A stretch of 64,000 bases of DNA, taken from the NCBI RefSeq assembly GCF_963924675.1, contig NC_089230.1:74267223-74331222 (forward strand). Direction: 5' to 3'. The stretch's first letter is position 1; every line of letters begins with the position of its first letter. The notes beneath the pieces were generated by a model. That model had not been told where the DNA came from. It made no database searches and saw nothing but the letters and a program-made list of their open reading frames with translations. A program made the translations under genes and the position numbers. Shown here in pieces: positions 1 through 11,241 of this stretch. This DNA comes from Phocoena phocoena. Taxonomy: Eukaryota > Chordata > Mammalia > Artiodactyla > Phocoenidae.

Positions 1-32
1 ATTGAGGATAAGCCCACAGAAAATAACCAACT

Positions 33-166
33 GGGGACTTCCCTGGGGTCCAGTCATTAAGACTCCATGCTTCTACTGCAGCGGGCACAGGTTCTATTTC
101 TGGTCAGGGAACTAAGATCCCAAATGCTTCGTAGCCAAAAAAAAAAGAAAAAAGAAGAAAAAGAGA
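33..166 (+). mobile_element. CHR-1-like tRNA-derived SINE
   Basis: Starts with GGGGACTTCCCTGG and has a degenerate tRNA-like body with a CAGGTTCTATTTCTGG B-box region. It ends in an A-rich tail at 137-166. This is the shorter type whose body ends in GTAGCCAAAA rather than the CCGCAAAA of the common copies elsewhere in the window. No clear target-site duplication is visible, and many differences from the second copy of this type (41683-41804) suggest age. Confidence 0.8.
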
Positions 167-342
167 ATATCCAACTGAAGTATAGAGAGGAAAAATAATG
201 GAATGCACAGGACAGAGTATAAGAGACATGTAGGACCCAACAAAAAATAAGCATGTAATTGGAATCCTAGGACAGGGAGGAGATTTGAAGAGATAATGGG
301 CAAAAATTTTTCAAAACTAATGAAAGTGAGGCTCAACAATAA
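167..342 (+). mobile_element. Old L1M/HAL1-type ORF1 fragment
   Basis: The text around 255-330 (an AATTGGAATCCTAGGA-like stretch, then GAAGAGATAATGGGCAAAAA) resembles the middle of old L1M/HAL1 ORF1. A comparable region is better preserved at 52860-52950. It does not join the following L1 in normal order, because ORF1 jumps straight into the ORF2 C-terminal half. It is therefore probably a separate older fragment. Confidence 0.5.
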
Positions 343-1949
343 ATCTTGCATTTCTATACACTAATGATGAAACATCTGGAAGAGAAATTAAGGAAACACT
401 CCCATTTACCATTGCAACAAAAATAATAAAATACCTAGGAATAAACCTACCTAAGGAGATAAAAGACCTGTATGCAGAAAACTATAAGACACTGATGAAA
501 GAAATTAAAAATGATACAAACAGATGAAGAGATATACCATGTTCTTGGATTAGAAGAATGAACATTGTGAAAATGACTATACTACCCAAATTAATCTACA
601 GATTCAATGCAATCCCTATCAAACTGCCAATGGCATTTTTCACAGAAGTAGAACAAAAAATTTCACAATTTATATGGAAACACAAAAGACCCCTAATAGT
701 CAAAGCAATCTTGAGAAAGAAAAATGGAGCTGGAGGAATCACGCTCCCGGACTTCAGACTATACTACAAAGCTACAATAATCAAGATAATATAATACTGG
801 CACAAAAACAGAACAATAGATCAATGGAACAGGATAGAAAGCCCAGAGATAAACCCACACACATATGGTCACCTTATTTTTGATAAAGGAAGCAAGAATA
901 TACAATGGAGAAAAGACAGCCTCTTCAATAAGTGGTGCTGGGAAAACTGGACAGCTACATGTAAAAGAATGAAATTAGAACATTCCCTAACACCATACAC
1001 AAATATAAACTCAAAATGGATTAAAGACCTAAATGTAAGGCCAGACACTATAAAACTCTTAGAAGAAAACATAGGCAGAACACTCTATGACATAAATCAC
1101 AGCAAGATCCTTTTTGACACACCTACTAGAGAAATGGAAATTAAGATAAAAATAAACAAATGGGACCTAATGAAACTTAAAAGCTTTTGCACAGCAAAGG
1201 AAACCCTAAGCAAGACAAAAAGACGTCCCTCAGAATGGGAGAAAATATTTGCAAACAAAGCAACTGACAAAGGATTAATCTCCAAAATACACAAACAGCT
1301 CATGCAGCTCAATATCAAAAAACAAACAACCCAATCCAAATATGGGCAGAAGACCTAAATAAACATTTCTCCAAAGAAGATATACAGATTGCCAACAAAC
1401 ACATGAAAGGATGCTCAACATCATTAATCATTAGAGAAATGCAAATCAAAACTACAATGAGATATCACCTCACACCAGTCAGCATGGTCATCATCAAAAA
1501 ATCCACAAACAATAAATGCTGGAGAGGGTGTGGAGAAAAGGGAAACCTCTTGCACTGTTGGTGGGAATGTAAATTGTTACAACCACTGTGGAGAACAGTA
1601 TGGAGGTTCCTCAAAAAACTACAAATAGAATTACCATATGACCCAGCAATCCCACTACTGGACATATACCCTGAGAAAACCATAATTCAAAAAAGAGTCA
1701 TATACCACAATGTTCATTGCAGCTCTTTTTACAATAGCTAGGACATGGAAGCAACTTAAGTGTCCATCTACAGATGAATGGATAAAGATGTGGCACATAT
1801 ATACAATGGAACATTACTCAGCCATAAAAAGGAACGAAATTGAGTTATTTGTAGTGAGGTGGATGGACCTAGAATCTGTCATACAGAGTGAAGTAAGTCA
1901 GAGAGAGAAAAACAAATACCGTATGCTAACACATATATATGGAATCTAA
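343..1949 (+). pseudogene. L1 ORF2 C-terminal remnant
   Basis: Encodes the part of the L1 reverse-transcriptase protein downstream of the catalytic FADD motif. Open pieces at 558-794, 969-1358, 1403-1741 and 1710-1949 lie in different frames, so it is broken by frameshifts. Recognisable stretches are the [20 protein letters not shown] segment near 570 and a Cys-rich C-terminal segment near 1535-1570 ([19 protein letters not shown]). The reading ends in GGAATCTAA at 1947-1949. There is no endonuclease or catalytic core, so no activity is possible. Confidence 0.88.
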
Positions 1950-2324
1950 AAAAAAAAAAAAAAGGTTCTGATGAACCTAGGGGCAGGACAGGAATAAAGA
2001 TGCAGACATAGAGAATGGACTTGAGGACACAGGGAGAGGGAAGGGTAAGCTGGGACGAAGTGAGAGAGTGGCATGGACATATATACACCACCAAATGTAA
2101 AATAGATAGCTAGTAGGAAGTAGCCCCATAGAACAGGGAGATCAGCTTGGTGCTTTGTGACCACCTAGAGGGGTGGGATAGGGAGGGTGGGAGGGAGGGA
2201 GACGCAAGAGGGAAGAGATATGGGGATATATGTACATGTATAGCTGATTCACTTTGTTATAAAGCAGAAACTAACACACCATTGTAAAGCAATTATACTC
2301 GAATAAAGATGTTAAAAAAAAAAA
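343..2324 (+). mobile_element. 5'-truncated L1 with young-type 3'UTR
   Basis: Contains the C-terminal part of ORF2 (343-1949), a 3'UTR and a poly-A tail at 2313-2324. The 3'UTR has GGACTTGAGGACACAGG, AGCTGGGACGAAGTGAGAG and ends in AATAAAGATGTTAAAA. The same 3'UTR type recurs at 43216-43540 and 56484-56859 and is the least diverged in the window, so I take it as the youngest L1 group here. The element lacks its 5' two thirds and cannot move itself. Confidence 0.92.
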
Positions 2325-2334
2325 GTTCGAGAAT

Positions 2335-2585
2335 AGGCAAGATTAATCTGTGGTGGTAGAAGTCAGATTAATTATTAACTCTGGGTATTACTTACTAAGA
2401 AGGTGTATAAAACATCTTTTTGGAGTATTGGAAATATTGTATATCTTAATCTGGGTGGTGGTTACATTTATGTGTGTGTTTGTATTTATATGCATATGCA
2501 TGTACATATATTTATTGATATGTATGCTTAAGATTTGTGCACTTCATAAATTTTGTATTTCAATAAAACAAAACAAAATGAAAAA
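2335..2585 (+). mobile_element. L1M 3' end
   Basis: The pattern ATATCTTAATCTGGGTGGTGG, then TAAGATTTGTGCACTTCA and TTTCAATAAAACAAAAC matches the 3' end of old mammalian L1M elements. It lies immediately after the younger L1 tail, so the younger L1 may have landed beside or inside it. Confidence 0.65.
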
Positions 2586-2589
2586 CTAA

Positions 2590-3238
2590 AACATATTGTC
2601 TGTGTTGATCTAAGGTTGTGGTGGAAAAACTGCTACAAATAATACATATGGAGGAATTATACATTCTTATTGAAATAGATGGTGAGTTGAATAAATGTGA
2701 TGCTTGAAATAAAAGGAAGATTAGAAATGAATTCATTTTAAAATGCCTTCTGGAGCTGAATTAAACATTTTTTGTTGGGCCAGGGCCAAGGACTTTCATT
2801 TTAGAGATAGGTAAATGAATTATGAATAATTTTGGCCACATCATAACTTTGTTGTTCCATAGCTAAGCAGTAATGTAAACCATTGTACAACTAGAATGTA
2901 AACAAAAGCTCATCTATAACATTTTACATTGTTGTTTAAGATTCTAAGTGGAAAGTAGGTCAAGTTTGAGGCTGACAATAGAACACCGTATGTTCTGGCA
3001 AAGGGAATGCCAAATGATTTTACCTGTGCTGTTTAAAGGGTTTCTTTTTATAAAGATGATCTCAGAGAATATTTAGAAGTTTGTAGAGGGATGAACTGGA
3101 GGATATTTTCAAACCCGAGTGTGAGCGAGAATCAGCAGAAAAGGTCAAGAATCACAGTCACTGAACGGGTTTCCTTTGTTAGCAGTTTGGTCAGGAGCAG
3201 CTTTTTAGAAATTTCTCTACCTTCTTTTGAGAGTTGGT
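2590..3238. other. No gene seen; AT-rich unique DNA
   Basis: No coding frame, RNA gene or recognisable repeat found. It precedes the 33-bp tandem repeat. Confidence 0.5.
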
Positions 3239-3368
3239 GGCATTCATGTACACTGATTGACACCTGTTATTGGCATTCATGTACACTGATTGACACCTGT
3301 TATTGGCATTCATGTACACTGATTGACACCTGTTATTGGCATTCATGTACAGTGATTGACACCTGTTA
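3239..3368. repeat. 33-bp minisatellite, 3.9 copies
   Basis: Unit of 33 bases starting GGCATTCATGTACACTGA and ending in CACCTGTTATT. Copies start at 3239, 3272, 3305 and 3338. The first three are identical. The last has one C-to-G change (ACACTGA to ACAGTGA) and loses its final two bases. Because 33 is divisible by three, both strands stay open and give repeating 11-residue units, but there is no sign of a gene around it. Confidence 0.97.
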
Positions 3369-3439
3369 AAGTCAGACAACCACAAATAATCTAAGGAGGA
3401 CTGGATTCTACCTTTTTTTTCCCCTAGAAATACATATTG

Positions 3440-3720
3440 TTTAAACTCTTTAACATGAGTAGGGCCATAGTTTGTAGGGCCCAGAAGTAAATGAAATGCA
3501 AGGTCTCTTGTTCAAAAATTTAACATTTCAAGATGGTGACAACAGAGCATTAAACCAGGCCCAGAGGTCCTCTGAGTGTGCGGCCCTGTGCGGCTGCGCA
3601 GGTCGCGTGGACATGGAGCTATCTCCGCTTCTGAACACTGCATTCAATCCCTCTATGACTACGGCCTGACGAACGCTGCAGCCCCGGCATCTACCTTCTT
3701 CTCACATGCTCCGGCCGTAA
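3440..3720. other. GC-rich patch, possibly an old DNA-transposon remnant
   Basis: The stretch 3460-3605 (TAGTTTGTAGGGCCCAGAAG, later GTGCGGCCCTGTGCGGCTGC) resembles an old mammalian interspersed repeat I cannot name. The CpG-rich core at 3575-3610 stands out from the AT-rich surroundings. No coding potential is recognised. Confidence 0.3.
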
Positions 3721-3799
3721 CACTTGGCTTGCAGTACACAAGACACTTCATGTTGGTTCATTTTCTTTCCAGAAAGTTCTTTACCATCCAGTCTGTCTG

Positions 3800-4035
3800 A
3801 TACATTCTATCTATTTTCACCTACTAACTCCCCTGAGGGAACTGCCCACTCCTTCCTCGAGCCATCTCTGACCTTGTGAAATCTCTATTCTTATACTCTC
3901 CATATTTTATTGCCATTTTTGCTCACTTGTTCGCCTTCTAAAAAACGTGAGCCCGCTGTGGTCAGGAATTGTGTTTTAGTTCTATTATTGCATTGCACAA
4001 AATGGATATTTAATAAATGTTTGTAAATGGACAAA
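3800..4035 (+). mobile_element. L2 3' end
   Basis: The pyrimidine-rich text, then GTGAGCCCGCTGTGGTCAGG and ATTTAATAAATGTTTGTAAATGG, follows the L2 3'-terminal pattern (GTGAGCTCC-GAGGGCAGGG, then AATAAATGTTTGTTGAATG). It is strongly diverged, as expected for this family. Confidence 0.6.
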
Positions 4036-5884
4036 GGAGTAGGATTCTAAAGATACAAAATGGAGAAAGTCCAGCTACATTTAAAATAATAGCTACAACT
4101 ATTTTTTTCCAATTGAAATAGTGTTCTGACATACTTAAAAAAATATGAAGAATGACTGGACTTAATCTTTACAGTTCCTCGTATTCCCTATTTAATGACT
4201 CTTTAAGAATTCTGATATTCAAATTGGTAAAATAATTTGATCTCATTCCTACACTCTGATTCAATCTATTTCACTTTCACATTTTTGTCATTTGGTGCGA
4301 GGATTAGTAAGTCTATTTCACATAAATAAGATGACAAAAGAGTTATTAGGAGTAATGTTTTGGAATCAACTTTTCCCAAAGAGATTATTATATCCTGAAT
4401 GACTAAATGAACCATTGACTGAACCCTACTAGTAGCCAGACTAGTAATAATTGCTTTCCTCAACTTTTTATACACAGAATAATTTTTTATTGCTATTTCC
4501 ATACCCCATGGCCAAATTCTTTCTTGTCTCTTCACAATAATTTCCACCAACTGCTGAGAAGTTAGCAGGTATGAGCTGAAATATAAACTGCGGCTTCTCT
4601 GAAATTTTATACTGCTTCTTCACTCAATGAGACATTACTTTCCAGCCCCAAGGGTCAGGATCATGAATCATTTTATTTCCTTTTTTTTTTTGTCGGAAAG
4701 AGTAATTCATCTAAGAGGGCTGACACAGTCTGGGTACTGTAAAAAGCTCTGTTTAATAGCAGGGAAGATAAAGAAGGGAGGAGACACCCTTAGTTGAGTA
4801 AAGGGTAGGCTGAGGAGCTTTCTGGCCTTGACAGTGGTCTGGAAGAAGAGAGAGAAACAGAAGCAAGTGGAAATTTAAAGAGGAATAAGCATCACCCAGT
4901 CAATGGTAACCTGGAATAAGGATAGTCACAGAGAGAACCTTAGTTCTCCCAGAAAGACTCTTTCAAATCATGTTTATTGGGCAACCACAGTTTTCAGAAG
5001 ACATGGTCTCAGACCTGTTGGTGCCTAAATCCTAAGAAAACAGATAGAGTGACTGTGACATGGTGTCTTTTCACATTTAATTTCATCCTCTATTCCAGGC
5101 TAGGGAAGGTATACTGAGTTTGGTTATGGTAGCTAGGAAAATACTTTTGCTTTCAGCTTCTTCAAGGTAAATCCGATTTACCTTGAGAGAACTGAGATGG
5201 TTTTTGAGGAAAAAGAGGCATGGGACAGGATTACAAAGAGCAGGGTGGGTGACATGTGAATATGTGAGTTTTCTTCTCATATGATATTTGTCATGTTCAA
5301 TTCAAAGGACTTTCACATGTGAGCCAAGATTTGAAAAGAAAATTGAAATGATAGAATGGAAGGAAATAATATCAGTAGAAGGGTAGCCCGAAAAGCCTGG
5401 GAAAACTAATATTAATTCATTCACCCATAAGATTGTCTAATGTTTGCCAGGCAAAGTAATAGACCCTACTGGCCTCTGTTCTTATTTTTTAATGAAATGG
5501 CAAGAAGCTACAGTTATACTTAACTTCAGCTCTACCACTAGTTTATCGCCCAGCCAGGTTATGTTTCTTTTTTTTAGTCAACTGCACTAAGGTTTACCGG
5601 CTGACAATGTAAAATCAAAACTACATGTATAATCAATTACATAAAAATATACCACATATTTTATGTTTATAATATATACATATGTAATTACCCAGTATAT
5701 ATTTAAAATTATATGTGCATACTGAGAAATAAAAAGCAAAGAACATCTGATTATTTTCATGAAGTTTTCTATGTTCTATCACAGGTATCTGGATGACTAA
5801 CTTCGCCCAGAACTTACGAAAATTAACTTAAAAGAAAAAAATATTCCGATTACATCTGGAAGTAACATATCTATTGCTGATGTT
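4036..5884. other. No gene seen; mostly unique DNA
   Basis: No supported gene. Contents: short poly-T at 4681-4691, a perfect hairpin at 5162-5186, and an AT-rich stretch at 5630-5720. The open frame at 4266-4550 on the minus strand shows no recognisable domain. Confidence 0.5.
5162..5186. repeat. Perfect 11-bp hairpin, 3-nt loop
   Basis: Arms TCAAGGTAAAT and ATTTACCTTGA flank the loop CCG. It lies in unique DNA with no transposon ends or duplication around it. Confidence 0.9.
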
Positions 5885-6125
5885 ACGACAGTCATATCAA
5901 TAGCTCATGTATATTGTGTACCTACTATGTGCCAGGTACTATTCCAGATACTTGGAGTGTCTTAATTAACTTATCCAGGTGGCTTCATAAGAGAAATGAT
6001 GCTGTTGGTTCTGTTTTCTACGATGAGGAAACTGAGACACAGAATGTTTGAATCACTGGCCAGGATCACGCGGATAGAGGGGAGCGGACTTAAATGTAGT
6101 CTGGCTGGCTGGAGAGCCCCAATCC
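5885..6125 (+). mobile_element. MIR SINE
   Basis: Shows the MIR landmarks in order: CCTACTATGTGCCAGGTACT, then GATGAGGAAACTGAGACACA, then a GGATCACGCGGATAG region and a TCTGGCTGGCTGGAGAGCCC end. It is a near full-length copy of this old mammalian SINE. Confidence 0.85.
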
Positions 6126-7329
6126 TGAACGCCCACACAGAGCTGAATGCACAGTGTTAGTGATTAGGCAAAATACTTAATAGATGTGTAATCTTGCCAG
6201 AATGGCTTGCTACTTCATATCAATTCATCACCAGGACTTTATGGCAGATTGATTTTATCTTGCGCTTAACCACACAGAAAAGTGGAAAAACACAAAATAT
6301 TCCATTCTTCTGGATCTGTCAACTCAAGTCCTTTTGGAATTTTACCATTTCCTTCTCTGGCCTGTGGACCATTGTTATTTTTCATCCTTACCATTCTCAT
6401 TCCCACAGGAACAGTACGAGGAGGTTTTTGTTTTCCCTGGTAGACAGCCAGACAGCTAACAGGAAATGCTAGAAGGAAACCTAAGAATTTGAAGAAATCA
6501 TTTCCGAAGTTACCTAGCATTCCTTTCATTTAATTCATTTTTTTTTTCTCTTAAGAATGATTTTCTTCCTCTCTCTCCCCCGCTCCACTCCCCTTTTCCC
6601 TCAATTTAAGACACATGGGGGACTCCTCTTTCCACTTCTTTGATCTCCCTCAGACCCATACCCTTAGTTTTTCCTGAATATCTTATTTCTGTAGTATTTT
6701 GAAGGGAACAAAAATGTGCTCTGCTTGGTGTACGTAGCATGGCAATATTTCTCCTCTTTGAAACTTTGGATGTCTTTGAGTGTGAGTGATGGAGCCACAG
6801 GACACATGGAGCGCCAGTTATGAGCAGGGCCGTGGAATGAAGGCTGCTCATCACGAGAGAGCCCAGAAACCCAAGCTTCTCTAACAGACACACATGACCT
6901 TGGTGCCGACAGGAGCTGGCTCTCTCTACAGGGCACACACCCCCCCAACAGGGCCCAGTCCTCCATGCAAACCGTGCTCCTTATTCACTGTGCCGAATCG
7001 TGAGTTCTACTCTGTTTCTCCCTTGACTTGTGAGTTCCCTTCGATGTTTTCATTTGCACGACAGACAGCATCATCCACGTCCACACCCTAGCCCACCTCC
7101 CCCTCTGCTAATTCCCATGCAATTTGTCATTCTGTCCTGAAATGAGAAAAGTGCTACATAATGTACTTGAGATAGTGCATTGATAAGACATCCCTTGTAA
7201 GTGGCACGTCAGTGAGGAGAACAGCTGCAGCAGATGGGGGACCTGCTCAGACAGAGCTGCACAAATGTGAACTCCACCATTGGACAGAAGCCACAAGGGC
7301 AGCTTGAGTGGCCCTCTGAACTCAGGTTT
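6126..7329. other. No gene seen; unique DNA
   Basis: Pyrimidine-rich at 6540-6600 and slightly GC-richer at 6780-6960. Open frames on both strands (up to 110 residues) overlap one another and show no known domain, so I do not call any. Confidence 0.5.
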
Positions 7330-7345
7330 AAAGAACTGGATGCAG

Positions 7346-7536
7346 GGCTTCCCTGGTGGCGCAGTGGTTGAGAGTCCACCTGCTGATGCAGGGGACACGG
7401 GTTCGTGCCCCGGTCCGGGAAGATCCCACATGCCGCGGAGCGGCTGGGCCCGTGAGCCATGGCCGCTGAGCCTGCGCGTCCGGAGCCTGTGCTCCGCGGC
7501 GGGAGAGGCCACAATAGTGAGAGGTCCGCATACCGC

Positions 7537-7559
<23 letters not shown>
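7346..7559 (+). mobile_element. Cetacean CHR-type SINE
   Basis: Full-length copy from GGCTTCCCTGGTGGCGCAG to ACCGCAAAA with a long poly-A tail. It is flanked by the duplicated target AAAGAACTGGATGCAG (7330-7345 and 7560-7575). The A box (TGGCGCAGTGG) and B box (GGTTCGTGCCC) are both legible. The perfect 16-bp duplication points to a recent insertion and makes it a usable presence/absence marker. Confidence 0.97.
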
Positions 7560-7568
<9 letters not shown>

Positions 7569-7575
7569 GATGCAG

Positions 7576-8807
7576 ACGTCCATCCTTTAGGGGGTATGGA
7601 ATCAGGTGCAAAGGATTTCTAATTTCTTAAACATTATCTTTGATGTCGTCAAAATATCATACGTTGTTACCTTTCCCAATGGAGTTTATGTCCAAAGAAA
7701 TATGAAAGGGGTAATGTTTTTGCCACTCTTGCTTGAGGCTACTTTAGTTTACTCATAAATTTTACAGACTTCGCCAGAGGTTACGTGACTTCTGGCAGCA
7801 CTGTAAAGCCGCTCTGTGTGTGTGTGTGCACGTGTGGTGTGTGTGATACATCCTTCAGAAGCCGGTGTAGGATAGGTTTTCAGTGCCTTGGGCCCTGGGC
7901 CACAGATTCTGTCTGAACGCCCTTACTTCAAAGTGGTGTGTAGGGAATCGGCACTGTGGAATGACCTCATTTATGGTGTGGATAGGAAATGGAAATTCCA
8001 GGTCTGTTTTTACTTCAGAATATTTCTGCCTTTTTGGTTTCCATTTAAATACTGAACCACTTAAATGAAAAACAAAAGCAGATTTCTGTGTTTCCTCAAC
8101 ATACCTTATTTCATACTTACCCTTTTACCTCTGAATTACCTTTACTCGATAGGGACATATTACTGCATAAAGGTGCTGCTGAATGAACCTGGATCAGATT
8201 TTAGCACCTGATGATGCTTTGACCTGGTCAGGTCAGTACTTTGAAATTTAGCAGTCAGAATACAATTTTGCTTATTTGACTTCTTTCTAATTGTTCTTCT
8301 GAAAGAACTCGTATGTGGAGGTGGATATTGCTTCTTGTCAATAAAATCTTATGTTATTTCTATTTTCCTGGAGGATTCTGAACATGCTAAAGGGCTATGT
8401 TGAGGACAGGCTTCAAGCAACATCTGGATAGTTGCGTCGCAGCTGGGTAACAGCGCACAAGGAACCTGACTCAAAGCTCAGAACGTTAATTGAGAAAGAG
8501 CCTGGTGTTTAGCTCCCAAGCCCGGGGAAAGCAATGTGGGAGGTGAGTATCCAATTCGGAATATTGCTTGAGTAAAAGAGTTGCTGTGTTAATAAGAATA
8601 TAAGGTGGCCTAGCTACCAGGAGCTGTTGTTTATCTTTGCATATCTCACCCAGGAGATCTCTCCAGGTGCAAGATGGCTCAGCGAGACAGTGTGTTTTCC
8701 TTGGCATTGACTCAATTAGAAGGTGGGTGACTACTTCCTGACAAACACTGAACCCAGCACTGACACGACACAGGGAAGTAAATGATGTATAAGGATCACA
8801 TAATAGT
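7576..8807. other. No gene seen; unique DNA with a small GT repeat
   Basis: A short interrupted (GT)n lies at 7815-7849. No domain-bearing frame is visible. Confidence 0.5.
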
Positions 8808-8820
8808 CATTCCACTATTC

Positions 8821-9030
8821 TTTTTTTTTTTTTTTTTTTCTGTACGTGGGCCTCTCACTGTTGTGGCCTCTCCCGTTGCGGAGCACAGGCTCCGGACGCG
8901 CAGGCTCAGCGGCCATGGCTCACGGGCCCGGCCGCTCCGTGGCACATGGGATCCTCCTGGACCAGGGCACGAGCCCGTGTCCCCTGAATCGGCAGGTGGA
9001 CTCTCAACCACTGAGCCACCAGGGAAGCCC
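8821..9030 (-). mobile_element. Cetacean CHR-type SINE
   Basis: Minus-strand copy: poly-T at 8821-8839, body ending in AGGGAAGCCC at 9030. The target duplication CATTCCACTATTC (13 bp) is perfect at 8808-8820 and 9031-9043. Open frames on both strands here are only translations of the SINE. Confidence 0.97.
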
Positions 9031-9479
9031 CATTCCACTATTCCTGGCATTGGTGAGGATTTTATATCATATTTAGGTTTAAACATTATATTTTAATTTT
9101 AAGAGAGATGAGTGATAAGTCAGAATCAAAGAATGAAAGTAACTAAAGAGGATAACATGGGATAGGAAGGATGGTTAGAGAACACAGTCACTGGTGTGAG
9201 GAGGAGCTGTCTGCACGTACAACCTTTAACTTGGAGGGAAAGTGTGTTATGAATCAGAGGAGAATCACCTGTTCTCCCTCCCATTCTTCCCCATTGTCTT
9301 TTTTTCCCCTCTTCTCAGGGGCTACCATCAGCATACACACGTGACGCTGATGGCACAGCCTTTCAATTTCAGAAGCCCTTCCTTTAAGCCTCCTTCCCTT
9401 GCCAGCTGCCATCTCATTTCTTTGTTCCCCGTTGATTTAAAACTCTCCTCAAGACTTTTCATGTGGTCTCCAAATCTTT

Positions 9480-10831
9480 CCTTATTCCCTCGTAAGCTCA
9501 CTTCAGCCCGGTTTATGCACCTAACGTTTCACCAGGTCTGCTCTTGTTAAGGTACCACTGAGCTCCATGTGGCTAGACTCGCTGAACAATTCTCAGTTCT
9601 CATTTTACTTGTCCCAGTCATGCACTTGACACAGTTCGGTCACTCTTTCCTCCTTGACACACTTCCTTTACCTTCCAGGATACCACTTTTTAATGATCAT
9701 GTTAAGTGCAGTAAGTCAGACAGAGAAAGACAAGTACCATGTGATATCACTCATATGTGGAATCTAATTTAAAAAATGATACAAATGAACTTATTTACAA
9801 ATCAGAAATAGATTCACAGACATGGAAAACAAACTTATGGTTACTAAAGGGGAAATGTATGTGAGACAAATCAGAAGCTTTGGATTAACATACACACACT
9901 ACTATATATATATGATAGATAACCAACAAGGACCTACTGTAGAGCACCGGGAACCCTACTCAATATTCTGATAATCTATATGAGAAAAGAATCTGAAAGA
10001 GTGGATATATGAATATGTATAACTGAATCACTTTGCTGTACACCTGAAACTAACACAACATCGTAAATCCCTTATACTTCAATAAAATTAAAAAAAATTT
10101 CTTCCTATCTTATCAATGACTCCTCCCTGGTTTCCTTTGCTTGTTTTTCTGCTCCCCTGTTCTCTTAATACTGGAGTGCTCCAAGTTCTGTTCTGAGTCT
10201 CCTTCTTGGTCCATACTTACTCTCTTGTGGACCTCACCCAGTTCCATGGTGTTGACTAGCACCTGTATGCTGATGTACCCTAACTCATGTCTCCAGCCCA
10301 TACTTTCTCCTGAGCTTTCGATTTTTACATATAACGGCACGCCTGACATCTCTAATTGGATATTTAATAGAAACCGCAAAATCTATGCTCAAATGGATTT
10401 TCCTTTCTTCCCTCCCCCGCCCCAAATCTGTTCTACCTTCAACCTTTCCCATTTCAGTCAATGACAATTCCGTTTTTCCATTTGCTTCCATACAGAACCT
10501 TGGTGTCATCCTTGGCACTCCATTTTTTCTCATACTCTAGGTCCAATCTTTGAAGACATTCTGTTCTCTCTACCTTGAAAATACATCCAGAACGTAACTA
10601 CTCCTTGTTCCCAGTGCTGTTGTGATACTGGCCTGTGCTGTCATTTTCTCTTGCTTGTACTAGCCTGCCAACTGGTTTCCTTCTATTCTTGAGCCCTTAT
10701 AAATTATTTTCAACCTAGCAGTTCATCAACTTTTCAAAACGTAACCTAGATCATGCTGCTTCTCTGCTCTAACCTTGCTCCCATTTCTCCCCCAATTAAA
10801 GAACAAAATCCTTACAATGTCCTAGAAAGAC
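9480..10831 (+). pseudogene. L2 ORF2 reverse-transcriptase remnant
   Basis: Remnant of the L2 reverse transcriptase, which in live elements copies L2 RNA at the target site. In one frame, 10170-10187 gives GVLQVL where the family has GVPQGSVLGP. Downstream in the same frame, 10266-10277 gives YADV where the catalytic motif is YADD, so the second aspartate is lost. Stops (for example TGA and TAG between the two motifs) break the frame repeatedly. A 410-bp L1 tail interrupts it upstream of the core. It is a molecular fossil with no activity; the family call rests on these motifs and their spacing. Confidence 0.65.
9691..10100 (+). mobile_element. L1 3' end inserted in L2
   Basis: Starts inside the last codons of L1 ORF2 (GCAGTAAGTCAGACAGAGAA, ATATGTGGAATCTAAT) and runs through a 3'UTR with AACCAACAAGGACCTACTGT and CTGAAACTAACACAACATCG to ACTTCAATAAAATTAAAAAA. 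This is the common middle-aged 3'UTR type of the window. It interrupts the L2 reading. Confidence 0.88.
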
Positions 10832-11241
10832 TGTATTAGGTTCCTAGGGCTGCTATAACAGACTTGGTGGTCTAAAACAACAGCTATTCATTCTTTCACA
10901 GTTCTGGAGGCCAGAAGAATGAACTCAAGGTTTCAGCACAGTCCCTCTGAAGGCTCTAAGGGAGAATCCTTCCTTGCCTCTTCTAGCTTGTAGTGGCTCC
11001 GGGTGTTCCTTGGCTTGTGGCTGCACCATTCCAATCTCTGTCTCTGTCTTCACATTCTCTCCTTTCTCTTATAAGAGCACTTGTTAGTATTGTATTTAAG
11101 CTCATCCAGATAATCCAGGATGTTCTCATCTTGAGATCATTAATTTATTTGCAATGGCAAAACTCTTTATCCAAATAAGGTCACATTCATAGGGTCCAGG
11201 GGTTAGAATGTGAGTCCAATGTATTATGGACCACTGTAACC
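10832..11241 (+). mobile_element. MLT1-type MaLR solo LTR
   Basis: Begins TGTATTAGGTTCCTAGGGCT, followed by ACAGTTCTGGAGGCCAGAAG, ATCCAGATAATCCAGGATG and CAAATAAGGTCACATTC, matching the order of MLT1 LTRs. It sits inside L2 sequence that continues on both sides. No internal retroviral part is present. Confidence 0.75.

Noticed and set aside
3239..3368. Direct repeats that could suggest a CRISPR array
   Set aside because: Units are contiguous with no spacers, and the genome is mammalian. It is a minisatellite.
7346..7420. tRNA-like head of the SINEs as possible tRNA genes
   Set aside because: They have A- and B-box relics but no cloverleaf or anticodon arm, and they continue into a SINE body and poly-A.
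7108..7611. 167-residue minus-strand open frame, with overlapping frames of 124 and 116 residues
   Set aside because: It is mostly the antisense translation of the CHR-type SINE and its poly-A (a poly-Phe run). The same peptide pattern recurs at every SINE in the window.
9842..10020. Pol II promoter-like TATATA near 9905 and 30785
   Set aside because: These are AT-rich parts of L1 3'UTRs with no start-site context.
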